NCBI GenBank assembly: GCA_016098155.1
Contig: JAAAJB010000563.1
Coordinates: forward strand, 1 to 22,607
Direction: 5' to 3'
From: Actinomortierella ambigua
Lineage: Eukaryota > Mortierellomycota > Mortierellomycetes > Mortierellales > Mortierellaceae
DNA length: 22,607 nucleotides
Both the position numbers and the translations under genes were made by a program. The notes under the pieces are model-generated. The model had not been told where the DNA came from, made no database searches, and was given only the letters and a program-made list of their open reading frames with translations. This document shows, piece by piece, positions 1-8,584 of this stretch (its first letter is position 1; each line of letters begins with the position of its first letter).

Positions 1-1438
1 CTGAGCATCCACCTGTCCTTGCTCCGCTGCCATGCGGAACCATCGGAGTGCCTCGACGTCGTCCTGGATAACACCGTGTCCTTCCTCATACATCCTGCCC
101 ACCTTGACCTGTGCCTTAGAGATGCCGTGGACAGCCGCCTTGCAGTACCAGATGGCAGCCTGTACGTCGCTTGCATCAACGCCTTGACCATGTTCGTAAA
201 TCTCGCCGAGGGCGAGCTGTGCCGCAGCATTCCCACGCTTTGCCGCCTGGTGATACCACCAGAGCGAGTCCTCGGCGCTCTTATCGATAATCCCTCTGCC
301 ATGGCTGTAGAGCCACCCGAGAAACAGCTGTGCATCCTTATTGCCTTGGTCTGCCGCCTGGCTGAAGTATCGTACGACATTATCCTCAGACTTTGGTAAA
401 CGTCCAGTTCTGGTGCAGGCAGCCGTGTCAAGATGGGCGTCGATTAATGATGGCATTCCATGCGTGCCTCCAAGAGCGGCGCCATTGTTGCTGTAGCTGA
501 GTGAAATGGAATTGGCATCGTTGGCATCGTTGGCCACATGCTGTTGTTTCTCTTGAACCAAAATCACCTCGCTTGCGTCAGGCCGTTGATCAGGATTCTT
601 GTCCCAACAGCATTTGACATACTCGCGGTACTTGGTCGGTGTGTCATCCGGTATTCTCTCGCGATGGCCACTCTTGACATGCATGGCAATCAGTGCCTCA
701 TTATCCTGGCCTTCGTATGGCTGTGTGCAGTTGGCCGCCATCTCCCACATCACCACTCCCAATGCATAGATGTCTGTCTTGGTGGAGTAGGGGGGCTTCT
801 CGGCTTCAAAGAGCTCTGGTGCGAGCCACCTCATTGTCCCAGCAAGCCTACCTCCGGAAAGCGACATCGATAGACTGCTGCTGACAGTCGATCGCACCTG
901 CGCTAGCCCAAAATCCGCCAGTTTGGCCTCCATGTGCCTTGTAAGGAGTACATTGGCACTCTTGAGGTCACGGTGGAGGACAGATTCTTGATGGATGTAC
1001 TCGAGTCCTCGAGCAATCTCATGAGCGAGACGCTCCTTGCTTGGCCAATCTAGCATGCCGGCTTTGATGGCCCTTGAGAGAGTCCCATTCTCGGCCAGCT
1101 CCATGATGAGGTAGATGCGACCGTCCTGCTCATGAGTCCTGTAGAACTGAACGATGTTGCGGTGTCGCAGCTTCTTCAAGATCTTGATCTCTTTTTGGAT
1201 GGCACGCTCATGATGATCCTCCTGAGAGAGGAAGAATGTCTTTGCGGCACATTGCTGACATCCCCAGAGAGCTTCATAGACAGATCCATAGCTTCCTGAG
1301 CCGAGAAGATTTCCCAGAATCAACTCAGATTGCAGAGAGTTCTAACAAAAAAGAGGTCAAGGAGAGAGTGATGGGTAAGAAGCTATTTCATAGCACCCAC
1401 TATCCACAGCCCGTTAGTGGCAGTGTCGAAGATACCAT
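1..1438 (-). CDS. Protein kinase (tyrosine-kinase-like) with C-terminal Sel1 repeats, 3' end off the window
   Basis: The minus frame is open from 1341 to the window edge (447 codons). An intact kinase domain lies at about residues 8-265: glycine loop GSGSYGSVYEA (15-25), lysine of CAAKTF (K35), HRDLK (124-128), DFG (D144), APE (E177) and DIYALGVVMWEM. The APE segment reads GTMRWLAPEL, as in tyrosine-kinase-like kinases. A short Ser/Asn linker leads into at least three Sel1-type repeats (for example DAQLFLGWLYSHGRG and AAQLALGEIYEHGQG); a fourth is cut by the edge. Sel1 repeats are helical scaffolds for protein contacts, so this is probably a cytosolic signalling kinase; its substrate is unknown. 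The acceptor TTTTTTGTTAG ends at 1342 and the downstream exon starts in phase 0. The only upstream ATG I found that fits that phase is 1436-1438, directly followed by donor GTATCT, giving a 94-nt intron and a one-codon first exon. Kinase identity is firm; the exact start is tentative. Confidence 0.88.
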
Positions 1439-2631
1439 TTAGATAATTTTTGTGCTGAATTGAATGGAGGCGACAATGCAATGACTCTTGATGGTGAATG
1501 TCAAATCGGATGGAGGACAGATGAGGGAGACGTAAGCATGTTTAAAGTGGCACACGACACTGCCCATCCTTTGTTTGCACTGCAGTGCTACCGAGCATCT
1601 GAGGAATATTGTTATCTTGTTTGCAACTTCGAGATTTTCTGATCCACTTGATGAGCCGTGTATCCTGCTACTCCAAGAAAGGACTGGTTCCAGTCCATAA
1701 CTAGCTGGCTCAACCCTGTTTTCATCTCATACCGGACGAAAAGCAGGAGCTAGTATGGCTGGTGAGGAGGTGCTAAGTAGGATCACTGGGTCCCTGCTCA
1801 CAAGTCGCTTGTTCAAACGCGTACAATCAAACGCCTCGCTGCCTGTACCAGAGACAGCACGAAAAAACGACATGAGACATTGGAGGGATGTGTTTTCTTT
1901 CCTGCCGGCGTGTGTTATTTCTCGTGTAAGAGTCCGCTCTCTCGAGCCCTGGATGCTTGCTGGCTGCGGCAGCAATAACGAATATGGATCGACCATTGAG
2001 TTGGGTTATCGAAGCCTTCTCCTTCTCACAGTATTATTGTTTTCTCCCAATGTCTGAATTCAGTGACACGTATCGACCATCCAACATGCCCAAAGCGCTT
2101 CCGCTTTCGCGCAATACGCCAAGCGTCCAATGCCAATAAAACGCCGCAGGAACCAGACCTACTCTGTCGGGCGATATTATATAGGTGTACCCCAATACCG
2201 AAAATATCACCACAGAAGCCCTTTTCGAGGACGAGGCTTGCGAGTCATTTCAACAACGGCTTCTTGGTGCACTGGATCAGGTAATGTCGCAAGATATTAC
2301 GACTGTCTAAAGAGATATAGCTTATGTAAGATACAACCGGGATGAGCGTGACATTAGTTACTGTAAAACACCTCTCCACACAGTGACGCTACAAATACAC
2401 CCAAAACACACCATCCACTCCACAATTGATGTGCAAGGCCCAAGGAAAAGGATAGTCTTTTTAGTCATTAAAATAGACAGTATATATACTTTTGGGCGAT
2501 TTTTCGTATTATGGGAGTGCTTTCTTCGTGATTTCGTCTTTGTCATTTTCGGCATCTCTCTTTGTTTTTTTTTATTCGTCCTTCTCTCATTTCTCTCTTT
2601 CTTTCTCATCCTTTTTTTTCCCCTCTCCCTT
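1439..2631. other. Intergenic spacer, upstream of the kinase gene and downstream of the membrane-protein gene
   Basis: No open frame here has recognisable protein features; the longest are about 70-100 codons on either strand and look random. The left part should hold the kinase promoter (reading leftward). An AT-rich ATATTATATAG stretch lies near 2174-2184. On the minus strand, AATAAA (TTTATT at 2571-2576) lies about 55 nt past the stop codon of the next gene and is a plausible poly(A) signal. The last 120 bases are a strongly T/C-rich 3' UTR on the plus strand. Confidence 0.6.
2571..2576 (-). terminator. Candidate polyadenylation signal AATAAA
   Basis: TTTATT on the plus strand reads AATAAA on the minus strand, about 55 nt after the TAA at 2632-2634 of the membrane-protein gene. 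Canonical hexamer and position are the only evidence. Confidence 0.45.
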
Positions 2632-4500
2632 TTATCCAATGTACTGAGGATTCGAAGGCGGCTTGTACGGCGCTTGTTGGTCGTGAACAACGAGCTGTGG
2701 TCCATGTGCCATCGTGGTAGGCTTGCTGGGGTCCTGTCCAACTGGAGCCACCGCCACATACTGCTGCTGTTGTTGTTGCATCGGCATCGAGGTCGCATCA
2801 TGGTACATCTGGTGCGATTGACCTGGCATCGGCATCGGCGACATGGGCACCGAAGCCAAGCCGGCCTCGCTCATGGCGGGTGTGTAGGCCAAGGCCACCG
2901 AGGCAATACCACCACTGCTACTGCCACCACCATTTCCATGTCCATTGTTGTTGCCGGCGGGGGTAGAATAACCAGCGTCTGTGGTGGAGGGCGAGGACAT
3001 GCTTCCGGCCACAGGTTCCAGATACGCCGTGCTTGGGGATGGAGTCAGGTGCGGGTACTGCGATTGCTGCTGCTGCTGCTGCTGTTGTGGTGGTAGTGGT
3101 GGTAGTGGTTGTTGTTGATACTGCTGCTGGTACTGCTGTTGTTGTTGCTGTTGCTGCTGTTGATGTTGCATTGGATCTGGGTATGTCGAAGCAGGAGGCG
3201 GATACATGCCAGTCGACGCAGGGATGTGCGAGGGGAATGCAGCGACATGTTGGGTCTCATATGGATGAGATGCAGGTGGTGGTGGTGGCGGTGCGACCAC
3301 GTGGGGTTGGGCGGGGTTGTATGCCTGTTGCTGAGGAGGGTAGGCCACGTTTTGCTGATCGTAGGGCGAAGGCTGGCCATATGGAGGTTGTTGGGCAAAT
3401 TGTGTCTGTGCGGGAGGAGCGAACGGCGGTTGCGACTGCATGTACTGTTGATGATGTTGCTGAGGAGGGTACGAGACTGGCGCCATCGGTACAGCAGGAG
3501 GTGCAACAGAATGGGCCGCCGAAGCAGCGCCAACGCCTGCACTTGCGCCTGCACCAGCAGCACCAGCAGCTGCTGCTGCCGCAGCTTGAGCCTTCTGATC
3601 TTTCTTTTTGTTCTTCCGACTGCGAACAACAAAAAAGGCAATGATCGCGATCAAAACAGCACCGACAGCTGCACCGATTCCGGCGTACAAGGCTGTGTTG
3701 GATTTGCCACTACTGCCGCTATCGCCGGAGGGGGTGTTGGTGGGTTGTCCTCGACCCGGTGAGGTGGGAACGGGTATTGTTGGTACGCTGACTGCAGACG
3801 AAAGAGAGGGAGACAGCGAGATAGAGAGAGAGAGAGGAGAGGGGGGAAAGGCACAACCGCATAAAAAAAAACAAAACGAACGAATTAGAAAATGTCTTTC
3901 CAGGGGACGACTTTTTTTTTTTTTTTTTTTGCACCAGCGCGGGTCTTTGTTGCCCTGCCAGTCATCTGGGCCATATTCTTTCTTACTACCAGTGCCAGTG
4001 CCGCCTCCTGAACTAATTTGTTTGCACAGAGTCAGCATCGCTTGGACGTTCGGGAGAGTGGCACCCTCGGGTTGTGTACTCATACAGGGGTAGCATTGTT
4101 CTGCGCGAAGAAAAAGGCGATTGAAAAAAAAAAGGCGAAAGTAGGTGAGACGAGGTCGGCTTCTCGTTTCTTTCTGCGGCGCTCTCTGGGAGGGGAATAG
4201 ATAGAGTCAAGAAGGGACCGTACTGTAGTAGCCCATGTTGGTATCTGTGCAAATACATTTCATCTGCGCCGGATCTGTAAAGGTACTGTTGGGGGGAGAG
4301 GAAGGTGTGGTGACAAAAGGGCCAGGTTGAGTCGTTGTTAGCTGTCAAAGGCGATTGAGAAACAGTGTATTGCTGGCCCCATAGTCGAACTGGAGATTAA
4401 GAGTGGGGGGAGGGGGATTGGCCACATACAATTGGCCTCCTGTACAGGTCGTCGCGGCGAGGTAAAAGTCCATACAGTCTGTCACAATGCAGGCCGCCAT
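2632..4500 (-). CDS. Single-pass membrane protein: short Cys-rich N-terminal domain, one transmembrane helix, polyQ/Pro-rich tail
   Basis: Four-exon model: 4500-4430, 4285-4224, 4100-3987, 3791-2632 (1407 nt, 468 aa). Introns are 4429-4286 (GTATGT, branch CTAAC, CCCCCCAACAG), 4223-4101 (GTACGG, TTCGCGCAG) and 3986-3792 (GTAAGA, TCGTCTGCAG); phases match at every junction. The start ATG has an ACCATGG context. The N-terminal 82 residues hold eight cysteines (4, 9, 19, 34, 36, 47, 50, 70). A Ser/Thr/Pro/Gly stretch leads to a hydrophobic helix at about 116-138 and then the basic stop RSRKNKKK. The roughly 330-residue tail is rich in Gln, Pro and Ala. No classical signal peptide is visible, so it is either a reverse signal-anchor protein or lacks an unfound upstream exon. 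The layout (Cys domain, Ser/Thr stalk, one helix, disordered tail) recalls fungal surface sensors such as Wsc/Mid2, but I recognise no named family. Confidence 0.7.
3061..3175. repeat. Interrupted CAG/CAA (CTG/TTG on plus) repeats encoding polyglutamine
   Basis: Tandem CTG/TTG triplets on the plus strand encode several glutamine runs of about 7-10 residues, broken by Tyr, Pro and Leu, in the tail of the membrane protein. A shorter run lies near 2762-2780. Mixed codons should damp slippage compared with pure CAG. Confidence 0.85.
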
Positions 4501-4694
4501 GGTGGAAGAGTGTGGGGAGCGTGGTGGAAGAAAGGGGGAAGGTAGTGGAAGGGCAACGACAAGAGGAAAATTATAACCCGAGGAGAAGAAAGAGGATTTA
4601 AAAGGGCCAGGGAACTGAGGAGGGAAGAACAGAACAGAAAGGGAGAGAGAGACGACAATAGGGAACACAAACACAGCGACAGATGGAAAGTAGT

Positions 4695-4721
4695 TTGTTG
4701 TTGTTGTTGTTGTTGTTGTTG
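4695..4721. repeat. (TTG)9 microsatellite
   Basis: Nine perfect TTG triplets, about 195 bp upstream of the membrane-protein start codon and therefore in its leader or promoter. Confidence 0.9.
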
Positions 4722-5010
4722 CTGTCGATTATGTGTGTGGTGAGAGCTTGGTGTCTCTCGCCGAGGATGTGGCAGTGGACACTCTCCCCTTCCTATTTTA
4801 AGTTTTTGTTGTTTAAACATTGGTCTAGATTCCGTCGCCTGCAGCACAAATTGGCAACGCCTGGCTCTCAACCCCTTGAGAGCCCCTACCTCTGGGCCAG
4901 GCAAAAAATGGCTTATGCATCCTCTCTTTTTGCCTACTTGGTGCGTCGTGTTCCCTTGGCACGATGATTCTCATCCTTCTTGGGCTGGCACCCATTCAAA
5001 CTTTAGATAC

Positions 5011-5031
5011 ATGATGATGATGATGATGATG
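5011..5031. repeat. (ATG)7 microsatellite
   Basis: Seven perfect ATG triplets in the divergent spacer. No long open frame follows from them. Confidence 0.9.
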
Positions 5032-5357
5032 CACATTGAGCTTTGCAGCTTGTGCTGTTGTTCCTGTTGCTATTATTGTTGTTCACAGGGAAAGTCTAAT
5101 GAATGATAGCCAAATTCAAAGTGCCTGCTTTCCTGCACAGTCTCACGATGCGGATGTCCAGTCCATGCAGCAGCAGACGTTCTTAAATACCTGTATTACC
5201 AACTGGAATAAGCTCCATTAGTTAGTGCATGATGTAGCACCATTGTTATTAATGCCAATACACAGCAGGTGGTATTTTCCTCAGAAATAGAGAGAAAAGA
5301 AGAAGATATGCAAGTGTAGTGGCGTGGAAGAGTAAGAGGGGAGCCTCAGGGGAGGGG

Positions 5358-5389
5358 GACCGTGTCCAGCAGATGTGACTGACACGGTC
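5358..5389. other. Perfect 9-bp inverted repeat, GACCGTGTC / GACACGGTC with a 14-nt spacer
   Basis: The arms at 5358-5366 and 5381-5389 are exact reverse complements. They could form an RNA hairpin or a dyad protein site. The CCG...CGG half-sites are the kind of triplets bound by fungal Zn2Cys6 regulators, but the spacing is long for that. Function is unknown. Confidence 0.5.
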
Positions 5390-6087
5390 GGGGCATTAAG
5401 GTTGTCCACTCGACAGCGCCCAAAAGTCGACCTGAATGTACAGCGTACGTACGAGGGAGGCGGTGCGCTAAAAGCTTTGTCTCCTCTTCCCGAATGAGCG
5501 ATTACTGCTCTGTTGGGGAAGGATACTCCTTTTGGGTCTCAACATCAACGTGGTCTGCAAGGTCCTCTATGTTTTCTGTAGCACCCCAAAGACCTTTTTT
5601 TTCCAGCCTTTCTGTCGTGGCTATGTTGGACAACAGATAGAGACAAGGGCGTATTGTTGCAGCGGGACGGGGCAATAATGTGGGAGATGCGTCTGTGTTC
5701 CCTTCCAGTATTTAGACTAGCAATAGATACTGCATCAGCAACAATAATGACAACAACAACAAAAACCTCCCAGGTGTACGCCCTTCCTCCAAGCAGAACA
5801 GGCATAAAAAACATGCGCTGTTGGTAAGAATGGAGCGGTGTGCGGGGGTGATCAGCGGGTCGTGAGTGAGTAGGGGTATAGACTGTAGACTGTCAATCCT
5901 GTAACGTGTGTGCGTGGGTGTCTCTGTAGAGCGAATAATGAATGATGGAAAACAAGCCACCCAAACCTTACTCGGATCCAGGGGGGACAGGAGAAGGGGG
6001 GGAAACGAGGGGGAGGAAGGGCAAGCAGGCAAGCATTGGCTTCGGGTCGAATTATCTCTCCCTCTCCACCGAGCTGATCTCCATTCA

Positions 6088-6864
6088 ATGGCATCCGTAG
6101 TAGCAACATCGGCCGTTCGGCAGTCCATCCAGCGTGCTGCATCGAGGCGACTGGGCCACCCGCTGACCCATTCCAGCCCCCTTCGCCTCCCCCTGACCTC
6201 ATTGTCGACGCGATCCTACGCCACCGTTCGCAAGGAACACACCTCCATGTCAAAGTCGGTCAACTTCCTCCTGGGAACGGGCATCGTGGTCGGAGGCGTT
6301 GTTGGCACAGCCTACTTTTTTGACTCGCGCGCCTCGATCCACAAGTATGTTGTCATGCCCACCATCCACTTCCTCACGGACGCTGAGCAGGCCCACAAGC
6401 TCGCCATCAAGACCCTTCAGCTCGGATTGAGCCCCCGTGATACCCAGCCCGACGATCCCAGCCTGGAGGTCAAGGTATGGGAAGAATGCATGGGAATCAA
6501 CCCACCTTCACGCGCTATAGGGTCCGAATGTGTACTCTGTTGTTTATATGAGCATGTCACAGTTCACTCAAAAAAAAAACTAACTTCGCACGAGATGACA
6601 CCGTTCTGACCCCCTTTGTTATCAACTAGCTCTGGGGCAAAACTTTCTCCAACCCCGTTGGTATGGCAGCAGGATTTGATAAACACGCAGAGGCTATCGA
6701 TGGACTCTTCAAACTCGGCTTTGGCTATGTTGAGATTGGCAGTGTAACACCCGAACCTCAGGTATGGGATCTTGTCGCCAGTTTCAACCATTTGAGTGGC
6801 CACATTTCGCACCGGGTTTTCAGTTGTAGCGGCGGCAGAGAAAATTAACACCGCCATCATCTGC

Positions 6865-6910
<46 letters not shown>

Positions 6911-7868
6911 CTCCTTTCCCTTGTGCGCTTTTATCTTTTTTCTTTTGGACATTATGTTTTAGCCTGGAAACCCACAGCCAAGGATGTTCCGTCTGCCAGA
7001 GGACAAGTGTGTCATCAACCGCTACGGTTTCAACTCGGAAGGCCACAAGGCAGTCGAGACACGCCTGCGCCAGCGCATCAAGCGCTTCCTCTACAAGCAC
7101 GCCAAGGATCATGAGCAGGATACGCTGGAAAAGCTGCGCGAGTCAGGCGAGGAGTCCATTGTTGACAAGCTGAGCACCAACCGCTCTCTACACAGCGACC
7201 GTCTCTTGGCTGTCAACCTGGGCAAGAACAAGGCTTCGACGCCCGAGTCGGTCGATGACTATGTTGTCGGTGTCGAGCGCTTGGGACCTTACGCGGATGT
7301 TTTGGTGGTGAATGTCTCGTCGCCCAACACCCCTGGTCTGCGCTCGCTGCAGCGCAAGGGCATGCTGGAGGAGCTGTTGCGTAAGGTGATCGGCGCCCGC
7401 GACAGCCTGAAGAGCTCGTTCAAGCCGCCATTGCTGGTCAAGATCGCTCCCGATCTGTCGGATGAGGAGCTGCAGGATGTTTCAGAGGCCGCTCTGGCCA
7501 CCAATGTCGACGGTATCATCATCTCCAACACCACGATTTCGCGCCCCGATACGCTGATCAACAAGACCAATGTGAAGGAGGTGGGTGGTCTTTCCGGCCC
7601 TGCCGTCAAGCCGTTGGCTCTGCGTGCCTTGCGTGCCGTCTATAAGCACACGGAGGGCAAGATCCCTCTGGTTGGCTGTGGTGGTATTGCGACGGGCGAG
7701 GATGCGCTCGAGTTTGGCCGTGCAGGTGCCAGCATGGTGCAGCTGTACAGTGCCATGGCCTACGACGGCCCAGGCATTGTCCGTAACATCAAGGACGACA
7801 TTGTCAAGGGTTTGAATGGCCGCAAGTGGGCCGATATTGTCGGTGAAGACGCAAAGAAGCAAGCATAG
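6088..7868 (+). CDS. Dihydroorotate dehydrogenase (quinone), mitochondrial, class 2
   Basis: Oxidises dihydroorotate to orotate in de novo pyrimidine synthesis, using FMN and passing electrons to ubiquinone at the inner mitochondrial membrane. Exons 6088-6474, 6630-6761 and 6963-7868 sum to 1425 nt (474 aa), typical for class 2. Both introns are phase 0 with GTATGG donors and TAG acceptors. The N-terminus is an Arg/Ser-rich presequence, followed by a hydrophobic anchor ([22 protein letters not shown], near residues 55-75). Conserved segments: [39 protein letters not shown] (across the second junction), [21 protein letters not shown] with the expected class 2 catalytic serine, [30 protein letters not shown], and the FMN-phosphate region [22 protein letters not shown]. 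All expected blocks are intact. The anchor and length separate it from the soluble, fumarate-linked class 1A enzyme (yeast Ura1). The upstream 5908 frame extension is leader sequence. Confidence 0.96.
6871..6908. repeat. (TC)19 microsatellite inside DHODH intron 2
   Basis: Nineteen TC dinucleotides within intron 6762-6962. They sit about 55 nt ahead of the acceptor TTTTAG at 6962, so they lengthen a pyrimidine tract. Confidence 0.93.
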
Positions 7869-8584
7869 AATTTCTTCTCTATTCGCTGCTTTTCCTCTCT
7901 CTCTCTCGCTCTCTCCCACTCACCTCCTCTAGCATCCTTCACACGCCACAATTACAATTGTTTTCTTTTGCACACACATGGTTTTTTAAATCCCTCTTTG
8001 GTCAACTAGCAGTCTTTTGGGTCACGACACTTGATGTATTCATGAGTATGGCATAACAAGATTCTTGGATTGTAAACACGCGATAGAGGGCGAATTAGGA
8101 GGATCATACGAATCGGAGGGGGGACAGAGAAGCCAAAGTATACCCCAAATGTACGTTTGAGATTGGTGTGTCAGGTCACTGCAGGTCTCGGATTCGAAAT
8201 GCATCAGAGACCTTCTTTCACCCATTTGCTATTTGTATGTGGGGGGAGCTATACCTGTGCCACTTGAGCCGATAGAGGCCCTGGTCGACTAATCTCATCT
8301 CTTTAACTCTTTTCCCTTTGTCTCTTCTCCGTTGTTGTTTTTTTGTTCTTTCACACGCACAACAACATACGCACGCACATACACACTTCTTCCTTGTCCT
8401 TGTCCTTGTCCTTGTCCCTTCCCCTCCCCCCTTCCCCCCTTCGTCGCCACATCTCCCCCTCTCTCATCATCGTCATCCATCTCTCCCCTTCTGTCCTTGT
8501 TGTATGATATTTTCTCTCCTTCAACTACTACCTCATGCTTCGGCTCTACCATCCTCCCCTCTATCCATACCAAGTAGCAGCACT
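7869..8584. other. Intergenic: DHODH 3' UTR and receptor-gene promoter/leader
   Basis: The first 150 nt are T/C-rich 3' UTR. I see no gene in the middle. From about 8290 the plus strand becomes strongly pyrimidine-rich up to the receptor start, as in many fungal leaders. It includes four copies of TCCTTG at 8391-8414. The frame upstream of 8585 is open but low complexity and is not counted as coding. Confidence 0.5.
8391..8414. repeat. (TCCTTG)4 hexanucleotide repeat
   Basis: Four perfect tandem hexamers in the pyrimidine-rich leader of the receptor gene. Confidence 0.9.

Larger units (their letters stand above)
4501..6087. promoter_or_regulatory. Divergent intergenic region between the membrane-protein gene and the DHODH gene
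   Basis: Both flanking genes start here and point outward, so the 1.6 kb must contain both promoters. I found no convincing gene. Contents: T/C-rich leader on the minus strand near 4501-4680, nine TTG triplets at 4695-4721, seven ATG triplets at 5011-5031, a perfect 9-bp inverted repeat at 5358-5389 and a GTACGTAC palindrome near 5447. A minus-strand frame at 5545-5814 has one Val-rich hydrophobic stretch but no family resemblance. Confidence 0.5.

Noticed and set aside
2130..2345. 71-codon basic plus-strand frame
   Set aside because: Short, no recognisable motif, no clear promoter or leader; similar overlapping frames nearby look random.
3033..3762. Long plus-strand open frames with Val, Leu or Ala runs
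   Set aside because: They are antisense readings of the CAG/CAA repeats in the membrane-protein gene; the minus frame has a transmembrane helix, stop-transfer residues and matching introns.
3794..3928. Alternative intron with donor GTGCAA at the poly-A tract
   Set aside because: It is phase-compatible with acceptor GTCAG but has a weak donor. GTAAGA at 3986 with TCTGCAG is stronger and also keeps phase.
5545..5814. Small minus-strand gene with a hydrophobic Val/Ile stretch
   Set aside because: Only 89 codons, formed partly by a GTT repeat, no family resemblance and no splice or poly(A) support.
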